Of a stretch of 64,000 nt of DNA, positions 7,990-15,634 are shown piece after piece (positions within the stretch are counted from its first letter, which is position 1; the number at the start of each line of letters is the position of its first letter). The stretch is taken from assembly GCF_051781005.1 (NCBI RefSeq), contig NZ_JBPWOA010000029.1, positions 1 to 64,000 of the forward strand. Direction: 5' to 3'. The position numbers were made by a program, and so were the translations under genes. Under the pieces are notes generated by a model. That model saw nothing but the letters and a program-made list of their open reading frames with translations, was not told the origin of the DNA and searched no databases. The stretch is from Anabaena sp051781005 (GTDB lineage Bacteria; Cyanobacteriota; Cyanobacteriia; Cyanobacteriales; Nostocaceae).

Positions 7990-8919
7990 CTAAGAAAGTT
8001 CATTAACAAATGAAGATATAGTTGCCACAAATTCGGCAGTTGATTCATATGGTAAAACATTGCGTCCGCTGATTTTCATGCCTCGACCTTGAGGTAAACA
8101 AGCCAGATAATCTGCCAAACGTTCATCAGGCGTTTCTTTTTTACCTTCCTTACTAATAGCTGATGCTGTATCTCCTAAAACTACTAATGTCGGTTGTTGA
8201 ATGGAGGCAATATCACCACTATAATCCCGTTGCCAAAACCTAGCTAAAAAAGAAAATACAGCGTAGCGACCACCCATATTTTTAGCATCTGCTATTAAAG
8301 TATTTAACCATTGTTCATCAACAGCTTCGCTAGATGCAAACAATTTCTCAGTTGAGAAAGAAACTAAAAATTTGCGTGTACGTGCATATCGAAAAAAAGC
8401 ATTCCCTAGTGGTGAATTAAAGATAGACCAAAGCAGATTTTGTTGCCATTTAGGTGCATTTTTAGTAGTTACACTCCAAGCTGTTGGACCAGAAAGTACA
8501 AGTCCTTTAATTAGATTTGGCTCTAATTTAACTAATTCAATAGCTACTGGTGATAAAGCACCTTGTGCTATTACAATCACAGGTTTTTGTACTACTGTAT
8601 GTAAAAAGTGTTGTAATTGTTTTGCCCAATCGATTGGTTTATACGCCTGGCGAGGCATATCACTTTCACCACATCCCAATAAATCAGGATTATAAATAAT
8701 ATTTTGATGATTGGTTTGATACCATTCATGGCAAAATCGCTGCCAAAATTGCCTTGATAATCCTACCCCAATAGGATGAATTAAAAGTAAAGGAGTACAG
8801 TCAGCAGATGAATCTATGGGTTGATGTACTTCATAAGCACAGCGATAATTCTGCCAATTATAAAACTTGGTAGGAGATGCTGTAATCCCCGATGTATTGG
8901 CTATGGTAAAAGGTTGCAT
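7990..8919 (-). CDS. Alpha/beta-hydrolase-fold protein lacking catalytic serine
   Basis: A 309-residue alpha/beta-hydrolase-fold protein: LLLIHPIGVGLSRQFWQRF (oxyanion strand), NPDLLGCGESDMP, then the nucleophile elbow. The elbow reads VIVIAQGALSPVAIELV where active members have G-H-S-x-G, so glycine 120 stands in the place of serine. The catalytic histidine region reads GRNVLPYESTAEF with no histidine. The acid strand (VVLGDTAS) is kept. The fold is clear, but a classical Ser-His-Asp hydrolase activity is unlikely. It is followed by an SDR gene on the same strand. Role unknown. Confidence 0.8.
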   Translation of the reverse strand: MQPFTIANTSGITASPTKFYNWQNYRCAYEVHQPIDSSADCTPLLLIHPIGVGLSRQFWQRFCHEWYQTNHQNIIYNPDLLGCGESDMPRQAYKPIDWAKQLQHFLHTVVQKPVIVIAQGALSPVAIELVKLEPNLIKGLVLSGPTAWSVTTKNAPKWQQNLLWSIFNSPLGNAFFRYARTRKFLVSFSTEKLFASSEAVDEQWLNTLIADAKNMGGRYAVFSFLARFWQRDYSGDIASIQQPTLVVLGDTASAISKEGKKETPDERLADYLACLPQGRGMKISGRNVLPYESTAEFVATISSFVNELS

Positions 8920-8942
8920 AATCCTAAATTCAGTATTTCTGG

Positions 8943-9767
8943 CTAAAAAGTTATTTGAGGATGGATTAACTTGTATCCCGCGTCTTTTATCTTTTGATTA
9001 GACACCCACGTATTATATGGGCGGTTACTCTTGTTTGTTGCATCCCATATTACATTAGGTAAATTATGTTTTGTTAGCACATTATCAATTAGTTCTCGAC
9101 TTGTGAGATGTGAATCATCTACTAGATTATAAATACCTTGTAAGCGATGGTTACGTGCAAATTCTATAGCGCCAACAATATCATCTCGGTGAATCCAATT
9201 TGTGATTTCTTCACCATTACCAGCACGAGTTGTACCAGCTACTCGTCCAAATATTTTCACCAATTCTCTACCAGGCCCATAAATCCCTCCCAAACGTAAG
9301 ATACAAACACGGAGGTTTTCATTATCTGCTGATAGTAAAACATCTTCGGTTTTGCGAAGAATTTGAGCATTCAAATTAGGTGGTGCTGGTGGTGTTTCTT
9401 CATCTACCCAAACACCATTTCTATCTCCGTATACTGAATAACTTCCTGTATATATCAATTGATGAATATGGGGAGAATGTCGCAATACAGAAACTAAGGT
9501 TTTGGCAGTTTGCAGATAAGTTTCTTCATAGGTATTTCCACTTTTTGCACCTAGACTTAATATGACGACATCTTGATTTTTTAATACTGAGGTTAGAGAT
9601 TCTAAATCATTACCTTGGGTGACTATAACTTTTTGAGCTACAGCCTTCAAATCAGATACACGCTCAGGAGTAGTTGTGGTTGCAGTGATGATAAAATTTT
9701 TATTTTCCTGCCAATATTGAGAAACTGCATAACCAACATAACCACAACCAATTATTGCTATATTCAT
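8943..9767 (-). CDS. NAD(P)-dependent epimerase/dehydratase (extended SDR-like)
   Basis: A 274-residue Rossmann-fold protein. The glycine motif IGCGYVGYA is at residues 5-13, followed by LSLGAKSGNTYEETYLQTAK and YTGSYSVYGDRNG, where the serine of an SDR active site would be. The usual YxxxK is replaced by an ILRKTE context, so it fits the atypical epimerase group rather than classical sugar epimerases. NWIHRDDIVGAIEFA and GIYNLVDDSHLTSRELID match YeeD-like NAD-epimerase proteins. Substrate unknown. It sits upstream of the serine-less hydrolase-fold gene, 23 bases apart, probably in one transcript. Confidence 0.8.
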   Translation of the reverse strand: MNIAIIGCGYVGYAVSQYWQENKNFIITATTTTPERVSDLKAVAQKVIVTQGNDLESLTSVLKNQDVVILSLGAKSGNTYEETYLQTAKTLVSVLRHSPHIHQLIYTGSYSVYGDRNGVWVDEETPPAPPNLNAQILRKTEDVLLSADNENLRVCILRLGGIYGPGRELVKIFGRVAGTTRAGNGEEITNWIHRDDIVGAIEFARNHRLQGIYNLVDDSHLTSRELIDNVLTKHNLPNVIWDATNKSNRPYNTWVSNQKIKDAGYKLIHPQITF

Positions 9768-10067
9768 GACGATCTAAACAAAAAATTAAATTACTTTCCA
9801 GATTACATTTGCAAAAAGCGAGATTACAAGAGTTTATAACTAAATGATTGTCGCTATTTTCCAGTTTAAATTTAAAAATTCCAACTTAAGTAGTCTGTTT
9901 GGAAAATTTTAGACACCTGTAAAGTAGCTTCTCTCAGAATATTTTCAACTTTCTGTTACATATGATACCTTTATTGGGAAACTTGTGTTCTCAGGAATAT
10001 TACGAAGTTTCCCATATTGCAGGTACGTCAACTTAGTTATTTATGTTTTTGATAACTAAGGTCGAGA
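9768..10067. other. Intergenic region with one hairpin
   Basis: Between the SDR gene and the DnaJ-like gene. The only clear structure is a 10-bp inverted repeat (TGGGAAACTT at 9975-9984, AAGTTTCCCA at 10005-10014), lying past the 3' end of the DnaJ-like gene, possibly a terminator. The SDR promoter must also be here, but I see no convincing -35/-10 pair. Confidence 0.4.
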
Positions 10068-10733
10068 TCAGCCATGAATTACGCCATCTGGCATAATAGC
10101 CCCAGCCAAGTTAGCACCAATCAGTTTCACTAGTAGACGCTCACCTGAGCGAATTCTAGCACCAGTCAAGTCTGCACCCCGCAAGTCTGCACCGCTGAGA
10201 TCCGCACCAATCAAATTAGCCGAGCGTAAATTTGCTTCTCTCATATCTGCTAACAGCAGGTTAGCTCTAAACAAATTAGCTTCCGATAAATCCGCACCTC
10301 TGAGATTAACTTTGTGCATAAAAGTGTCACTGAGATTAGAACCGCTTAAATTTGCATAGCTTAGGTTTCTACCAGATAAATCTCTGTTACTTAAATTAGC
10401 GCGACTAAAATCTTTTCCACTCAAGTCTGGATTTTGATTGGGTTGTTGATAGTTTGTTTGTGGTTGTTGATAGTAAGTAGAGGATGGTTTTTTTTGTTGG
10501 GTTGGTCTAGAATTTGCAGTTTGAGACCTATCGTTTAAAGAACGTAATTTTTCACGAGCTTCATTAAAGGCTTTGAGTTTGTCTTGAGCTTTTTGTTGTA
10601 AACGGTGGTTGTCTTTAGGGAGGCGATCAGGATGCCAAACAAACACTAAATCTTTGTAAGCCTGGTTGATCTCTTCTAGTGTTGCTCCAGGCTCTAATTC
10701 TAAGATTCTGTAGTATCGCTCCAGTTCGCTCAT
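10068..10733 (-). CDS. J-domain protein with pentapeptide repeats
   Basis: A 221-residue protein. Residues 6-66 are a J-domain with the HPD motif at 34-36 (VFVWHPDRLPKD), the part that stimulates the ATPase of an Hsp70 (DnaK). Residues about 67-100 are a Gln/Pro-rich linker. Residues about 105-205 are pentapeptide repeats (FSRANLSNRDLSGRNLSYAN). There is no G/F region or zinc domain, so it is a class C J-protein that targets a DnaK to a specific client or place, perhaps via the repeat helix. This fusion recurs in cyanobacteria; its client is unknown. Confidence 0.85.
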   Translation of the reverse strand: MSELERYYRILELEPGATLEEINQAYKDLVFVWHPDRLPKDNHRLQQKAQDKLKAFNEAREKLRSLNDRSQTANSRPTQQKKPSSTYYQQPQTNYQQPNQNPDLSGKDFSRANLSNRDLSGRNLSYANLSGSNLSDTFMHKVNLRGADLSEANLFRANLLLADMREANLRSANLIGADLSGADLRGADLTGARIRSGERLLVKLIGANLAGAIMPDGVIHG

Positions 10734-11162
10734 ACGATGTGTTGATGGAAAATCAAATAATAATTAAATTAATTATGAGTGATATCGCTATATGTTGAGT
10801 ATAACGATTCATTGAGTTGGCTTCCGCACTCATACGGAAAATTGCGAACTGACGGCTGAGGTAGAAATTTTCCTGATGGTTAATCCCCAATCCCTAATGT
10901 CTTGTATTTTATAAATTTTACGTCAGTTATTTCTAAAATTCTACTATAGTTCTCTGAAATCTTGCGGTGATGCCTACAACTACCAAAGATATCGCTCCAT
11001 TTATGATCAAATAGTGAATGAATCTAATTTTTTTGCCGCCACGCTTTTGCTCAAGTTTACAAAGAGCAGATGGCAACATGAAAACCCTACATCTTTAGCC
11101 CATAAAGTATCAAATAGCGATGCCTATGGCTACCAAAGGTATCACATTATAGATTTAAAAAT
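10734..11162. other. Intergenic region, nothing recognised
   Basis: About 430 bases upstream of the DnaJ-like gene and downstream of the zinc-ribbon gene. AT-rich, with short low-complexity stretches. A plus-strand frame near 11014-11226 has no protein-like features and overlaps the neighbouring gene antisense. No promoter or RNA could be supported. Confidence 0.3.
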
Positions 11163-11654
11163 TCACCTTGTTACACTATTTCTCCAGCGATTGATGGCTC
11201 GGAAATATGCCTCAATCGGAATTTGATAAACTTCAATAAAAATCCAAACTATAATTGATAAATGTAACAAAAATGTGAGTAATGTCCAGATATATGGTAG
11301 CCACGAAAGAGGTACATCAGGATTTGGAGGAAAATAATAAGCTGCTAGGCCAATTAAGATAGTTGGTAAAATGACAAAAGCCATTGCTGCTAACACGTAA
11401 CCCCAACCTAATTCAACACCTTCTAGTTGGGCTTCTGTCCACTTAAAGCCATTCCATTGCCAAACCAGTGGAGGTTGTCTAGAAGGCATCTTGATTTGCT
11501 GTATTTCCAAATTGACGGTAAAAATTTCTTGGCAAAAGTTACAAGACATTGCTTCCATTAATGGCATAGGGGAAATTTTACCGACTCTACAAACAGGGCA
11601 TGGGAAATCTTCTTGAAAATTTAAAGCTGTGGATAAAGTTTGAGAACTAGGCAT
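11163..11654 (-). CDS. Zinc-ribbon membrane protein, function unknown
   Basis: A 163-residue protein. An N-terminal zinc ribbon has cysteines C19, C22, C38 and C41 (CPVC ... CNFC), followed by a tryptophan-containing PPLVWQWNGFKWTEAQLEG segment and two membrane helices (about residues 82-105 and 120-145). Short zinc-ribbon-plus-membrane proteins like this are common and mostly uncharacterised in cyanobacteria. It stands alone. The metal site is visible; function is not. Confidence 0.7.
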   Translation of the reverse strand: MPSSQTLSTALNFQEDFPCPVCRVGKISPMPLMEAMSCNFCQEIFTVNLEIQQIKMPSRQPPLVWQWNGFKWTEAQLEGVELGWGYVLAAMAFVILPTILIGLAAYYFPPNPDVPLSWLPYIWTLLTFLLHLSIIVWIFIEVYQIPIEAYFRAINRWRNSVTR

Positions 11655-11971
11655 AATTAAACTACTACTTCTAACAAAATTGATTTTATTTATAATAAAT
11701 CAACTAAAAATCATAAATTGTCAGATTTTTCACTATTCTTTTGATTGAGTTTCCTATTGGAAACGTCTCAATGAACTTCAATTACTAGCATCAGGGAATT
11801 TATACTTAATAATACACAAGATAAAGAGCTTTAGAGAACTCTACAAAAAAGATGAACTGCTTGCAGCAGCGCTTCGCTATCCAATTTGTGAAATCAAAAT
11901 GATTTTTCCTCCCCCTGCTCCCTGCCTCCCTGCCTGTACAAATACGGGATATTTTTTTATTTGGAAGTCTC
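11655..11971. other. Intergenic region, nothing recognised
   Basis: About 317 bases between the histidine kinase 3' end and the zinc-ribbon gene start. It contains a pyrimidine-rich stretch (CCCTGCTCCCTGCCTCCCTG near 11911) typical of short degenerate intergenic repeats. No gene seen. Confidence 0.3.
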
Positions 11972-13399
11972 TTATGTCTGGGTTTTACAAGGTATTTCAA
12001 TCCAAAATTCTGCGCCTTTTCCTTCTTGGGATACATACTTCAATATTCCACCATGTTTATCAACTATAATTTGATAACTAATAGATAATCCCAAACCTTG
12101 CCCTCTGCCTACAGGCTTAGTTGTAAAAAATGGATCAAATATTTGTTTACTAATAGATTCAGGTATACCTAGTCCATTATCTGCAATTCTGACGACAGCA
12201 AATCCTGAGTGAACATACTTAGTCTGAATGCTGATTTTGAGTTCATGCTTTTGTCCAGGTTGCATAACAAATGACTCCTGTAGAGAATCAATAGCATTAC
12301 TAAGTAAATGCATAAAAACTTGGTTTAAGTGTGCTGGATAGCATTCTACTGATGGAAGTTCACCATATTCTTTAATAACTTCTATTTTCGGAAAATCTCC
12401 CTTTGCTTCCAGTCTATGCTGTAAAAATAATAATGTGCTATCAATACCTGTGGTTATATTCACTGATTTTTTTTCAGCTTCGTCTATCCGACAAAAGTTC
12501 CGCAGCGACAGCACAATTTCACGAATGCGCTGAGTACCAACTTTCATAGAGCTAAGGATTTTAAATAAGTCTTCATTCAAAAAACCAAAATCAATAGCAT
12601 CGGTTTTCTGCTGGATATGAGAACTTGGATGGGGATAATTTTCTTGATACAAACTTAATAAATCTAATAAATCTCGGACATTATCATCTACGTGTTTGAG
12701 ATTGCCATAAATAAAGTTAGCAGGATTATTAATTTCATGGGCAATACCTGTAATCAAGGGAACTAAACTAGACATTTTTTCGGCATGAATCAGTTGTGTT
12801 TGAGTTCTTCTTAACTTATTTACAGTACTAGAAAGCTCTTGATTGCTGATGCGTAGTTCATCTTCAATTATTTGACGCTTGACAATATTTTTTTCTAACT
12901 GCATTAAATTAATTCTCAGTTCCATTTGTGTGAGAACTTGACGACCTAATCTTCTCATTGCTGTAATTTGTTCTGGATTCAGAATGTGCGGTTTTTGGTC
13001 AATAGCGCACAAAGTTCCCAAAGCCAAACCATCAGATGTCACTAGAGGTGTGCCTGCATAAAACCGAATATTAGGGTCTTCTGTCACTAATGGATTATCA
13101 TAAAAACGCCCATCTTCAAGGGCATTTGGTACTATTAGCATTTCCTCTGGTTGGAGAATAGCATGGGCGCAAAATGATATATTTTTAGGAGTTTCTGTTA
13201 CTTCTAAACCAATTTTTGATTTGAACCATTGTCGATGGTCATCTATTAAGCTGATCAAGGCAATGGGAGTTTTACAAATATATGCGGCTAAAGCAGTTAA
13301 ATCATCAAAGCCTTGTTCTTCAGCGGTATCAAGAATTTGGTATTTTTCTAGTGCTTTTAGCCTCTCTGCTTCATTGGATGGTAATGGAGCTACTTTCAT
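11972..13399 (-). CDS. GAF-domain sensor histidine kinase
   Basis: A 475-residue soluble sensor kinase. The N-terminal GAF domain (about residues 25-165: QGFDDLTALAAYICKTPIAL ... FYAGTPLVTSDGLALGTLCA) is of the type common in cyanobacterial signalling. A coiled-coil linker follows (about 165-210). The phosphoacceptor is H221 in GIAHEINNPANFI. ATPase boxes are HLLSNAIDSL (N), VRIADNGLGIPE (G1), FDPFFTTKPVGRGQGLGLSI (F/G2). No membrane helix and no receiver domain, and no response regulator is next to it, so it is an orphan kinase. The signal is unknown; no chromophore cysteine context is evident. Confidence 0.88.
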   Translation of the reverse strand: MKVAPLPSNEAERLKALEKYQILDTAEEQGFDDLTALAAYICKTPIALISLIDDHRQWFKSKIGLEVTETPKNISFCAHAILQPEEMLIVPNALEDGRFYDNPLVTEDPNIRFYAGTPLVTSDGLALGTLCAIDQKPHILNPEQITAMRRLGRQVLTQMELRINLMQLEKNIVKRQIIEDELRISNQELSSTVNKLRRTQTQLIHAEKMSSLVPLITGIAHEINNPANFIYGNLKHVDDNVRDLLDLLSLYQENYPHPSSHIQQKTDAIDFGFLNEDLFKILSSMKVGTQRIREIVLSLRNFCRIDEAEKKSVNITTGIDSTLLFLQHRLEAKGDFPKIEVIKEYGELPSVECYPAHLNQVFMHLLSNAIDSLQESFVMQPGQKHELKISIQTKYVHSGFAVVRIADNGLGIPESISKQIFDPFFTTKPVGRGQGLGLSISYQIIVDKHGGILKYVSQEGKGAEFWIEIPCKTQT

Positions 13400-13966
13400 T
13401 GAGTGAATATAATAATGTTGGTATTAAGTTCTGAGATATTAATCTATTGTTGGCCAAATTATGTAAATTTTTGGTAAATACTTACGCAGAAATATCTAGC
13501 TATTTTTGAACAAGAATGTAATTGCTGTATTTTATAACTGTTGTTATTTGCCTGTTAATATTCTTTTCTCCTAACTATATAATTAATTTATTTTACACGA
13601 CTGTAGGGAAACATGAATTTTCCATACAGAGGATTTTGGATAAGGCATGATTATTTTTCAGAGATGTTTAATATTCTTTCAGTAAATACAGGTAACAGTG
13701 CAGAGTAAATAATTACAAAATGCTTTTTAAATGTTCTTATACTAAACACGGGTTAAAAATGTCATTTTGATAGCGTTCATGTAGTGTGCCGTAGGCATAG
13801 CGTGGCGTTAGCCATACGAAGTGTATCCCTTACGGGAGCCGTAGGCTCTAGAATCTCCGAGATACTTCACTTCGTTCAGTAGGACATAAGTCCAGATTTC
13901 ACCCGTTTGCAGTATAACTCGCTTATAGACGCAGTTAAGACTAAGTTATCCAAGATAATAGTGATT
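13400..13966. other. Intergenic region with dispersed repeat
   Basis: About 570 bases between the kinase gene and the TnpB element. The first 350 bases are plain AT-rich DNA that must hold the kinase promoter; none is convincing. From about 13783 it holds a dispersed repeat, listed separately. Confidence 0.35.
13783..13885. repeat. Dispersed palindromic repeat, copy 1
   Basis: A GC-richer patch built of short palindromic blocks (GTGCCGTAGGCATAGCGTGG, GCCATACGAAGTG, GAGCCGTAGGCTCTAG, AATCTCCGAGATACTTCACT). The same blocks recur in rearranged order at 58428-58560. This is a mosaic, hairpin-forming repeat of the kind scattered through Nostocaceae genomes; it sits beside the TnpB element. Confidence 0.65.
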
Positions 13967-13973
13967 TGACACT

Positions 13974-14004
13974 CCCCTGGCTAAAGCGTCTCGCTAGAGA
14001 GGGG
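13974..14004 (-). ncRNA. Element-end hairpin, candidate omega-RNA 3' part
   Basis: Hairpin CCCCT(...)AGGGG directly after the tnpB stop. In characterised TnpB elements the guide (omega) RNA spans the 3' end of tnpB and the element end, with the guide just outside. By that analogy the guide sequence here would be plus-strand bases just below 13967, read on the minus strand. Inference from position; no expression evidence. Confidence 0.35.
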
Positions 14005-14008
14005 ATTC

Positions 14009-15250
14009 TTAAGACCAAATAAATAATCTTAACGGCGATATCAAAACGCCTCTACTGATTCCACTAAGATTTAACCCTAGCTTTACCGCTACTTTTCTGA
14101 AAATATTGGCTGCGCCGTTACAGTCTGCATTTATTGTTGTACCATCTTGAGAACGATACAAACCACGGCTAACTCTTTGACCTGACTCTTTCCACCACTC
14201 GGGTTTTTCACCGTATTTAGGTAGAATATCATTGTCCAAGAATGATGCCTTTGATGTATAAGATTCTTCAGTTTCTACAAACTTAATACTGTATTGTTCA
14301 CACAGTTGAGCAATGCGGTCTTTAAGTCGTGCTGTGGGGATTTGAACAAACTTTTGATTAGTTTTAGAGCCAAGATTGATAGTATCTTTATGTCCTGTAT
14401 TCCAACCAAAAACTATAGTTCCAATCTGGTTTTCCAGACAATGATTTATAACTATTCGAGCCGATTTATTTATGGCATCACGTATTTGTCGGTTACGCTT
14501 TTCAGTTATTGATGCTAATTGCTGAGACCAAAAACCTGGAGGTTGATTTTCTTTTAAAACTGAAACTCGCTTGTTGTACCATTGGTTCATTGATTTTAAT
14601 TTGCGTCCGTCAATTAAAAACGACGTGCCAACATTGCTGATGCAGGTTAGCCAATTATTTAAACCGTGGTCAATTGATAAAACATTATCAATATTTACGT
14701 CAGCTTTTAAAGGAGATATTTTGTAAACTAGCTCTAAATAGAACTGATTATTCCTTGGTAGTATCCGATATTCTTGAATGTTTTTGTGTTCTAGGTTTGA
14801 GGGCATGGGAATATAGAAAGCGTCAAGTCCAAACCAAATTTTTACTTTACTGCCCAATGGAAATCTTAAATTTCCGTCTTTTAATTTAACAGCTTGCCCA
14901 GGGAAAGTCACGAGATTAAAACCACCTTTTCTATATCCAGGTAACTTAGATTTTTGGGTTAAAGTTCCTTTTTTAATACTTTTTATAAGTCCGACATAAG
15001 ACTTGAATGACTCCGCAACTGTTGTTAAACATTGCTGTGCGACTTGAGAATACATTGAGCTACAATGTGGATTGTTTCTTAACTCACGGTGCAAATCAAA
15101 TTTACCAGGAATTTTCCCAGTTTTCCAGAATAATTGTCTAGCATAGTATGTTCCACAATTTGCAAGTTTTACAGACTCACTACACAAAAACTCTAAAACT
15201 CCTTTCAATGCTGAGTTCGGATTAATTCTAACTTGTTGACAACCATACAT
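14009..15250 (-). CDS. tnpB: TnpB-family RNA-guided nuclease (IS605 OrfB)
   Basis: A 413-residue TnpB protein. RuvC motifs are present: D194 in LSIDHGLNNWLT, E329 in VETEESYTSKASF and D376 in INADCNGAANIF, so the nuclease centre looks intact. The usual four-cysteine zinc ribbon between motifs II and III is absent; that stretch (residues about 334-372) has no cysteines, as in a known zinc-less subgroup. TnpB proteins cut DNA near the donor joint using an element-encoded guide RNA and so favour keeping the element. No tnpA lies nearby, and a ribbon-helix-helix gene is transcribed away from it, 57 bases apart. Confidence 0.88.
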   Translation of the reverse strand: MYGCQQVRINPNSALKGVLEFLCSESVKLANCGTYYARQLFWKTGKIPGKFDLHRELRNNPHCSSMYSQVAQQCLTTVAESFKSYVGLIKSIKKGTLTQKSKLPGYRKGGFNLVTFPGQAVKLKDGNLRFPLGSKVKIWFGLDAFYIPMPSNLEHKNIQEYRILPRNNQFYLELVYKISPLKADVNIDNVLSIDHGLNNWLTCISNVGTSFLIDGRKLKSMNQWYNKRVSVLKENQPPGFWSQQLASITEKRNRQIRDAINKSARIVINHCLENQIGTIVFGWNTGHKDTINLGSKTNQKFVQIPTARLKDRIAQLCEQYSIKFVETEESYTSKASFLDNDILPKYGEKPEWWKESGQRVSRGLYRSQDGTTINADCNGAANIFRKVAVKLGLNLSGISRGVLISPLRLFIWS

Positions 15251-15307
15251 TTGTTTTACCTGCTTCTGTATATGTTAACATAAATGCACAAATAATTTTA
15301 GTGCTTT

Positions 15308-15451
15308 ATGAAAACAAAATCATTAACAATTCGGTTATCTGAACGTAGAAGATATAAATTAGAGTTATACGCTGCTGAGAATGACAGAACAATAACTAGT
15401 TTATTAGAAGAGTGGATAGACAACCTGAAATTAAAAGACAATGCAGGCTAA
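15308..15451 (+). CDS. Small ribbon-helix-helix (CopG-like) protein
   Basis: A 47-residue ORF starting MKTKSLTIRLSERRRYKLEL and continuing with TITSLLEEWIDNLKLK. This is a complete ribbon-helix-helix pattern: a beta-strand with alternating residues (KSLTIRL), then two helices. Such proteins bind operators as dimers. It is divergent from tnpB and inside the element limits, so I infer that it represses its own and the tnpB promoter in the 57-base gap. It is short but has good codon structure and a recognised fold. Confidence 0.75.
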   Translation: MKTKSLTIRLSERRRYKLELYAAENDRTITSLLEEWIDNLKLKDNAG

Positions 15452-15491
15452 AGCCTGCCACTAGCTTTCATCCCTGACTTAAAAGATGTTC

Positions 15492-15521
15492 ATTCTTCAA
15501 AACCAAAAAGTTTTGAAGAAT
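15492..15521. repeat. Perfect 12-bp stem hairpin at element end
   Basis: ATTCTTCAAAAC and its exact complement GTTTTGAAGAAT around a CAAAAA loop. It lies 40 bases past the RHH stop, where an IS605-type subterminal hairpin would be, and could double as an RHH terminator. Confidence 0.6.
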
Positions 15522-15634
15522 TCACTTCAGGGCTTTCAGCATTTCCCTTGTAATTACACAATGCTGAGTTAAACTTGCAAGCAAGTTAATGCAAAATATT
15601 AATTGGCGGATCTTCGGTTTGGGCATTACTCACA

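Larger units (their letters stand above)
13967..15537 (-). mobile_element. IS605/IS1341-type element: TnpB plus divergent RHH, no TnpA
   Basis: One end (13967-14004) begins TGACACTCCCCTGG and folds as CCCCT...AGGGG only five bases past the tnpB stop, the form typical of cyanobacterial TnpB element ends and the region where the guide RNA of such elements is made. The other end has a perfect 12-bp stem, 6-base loop hairpin at 15492-15521 beyond the RHH gene. There are no terminal inverted repeats and no target duplication, as expected for IS200/IS605 elements. No TnpA gene is present, so mobility would need help in trans. The outer limit near 15537 is approximate. Confidence 0.65.

Noticed and set aside
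11014..11226. Plus-strand 70-residue frame
   Set aside because: Overlaps the zinc-ribbon gene antisense; composition not protein-like.
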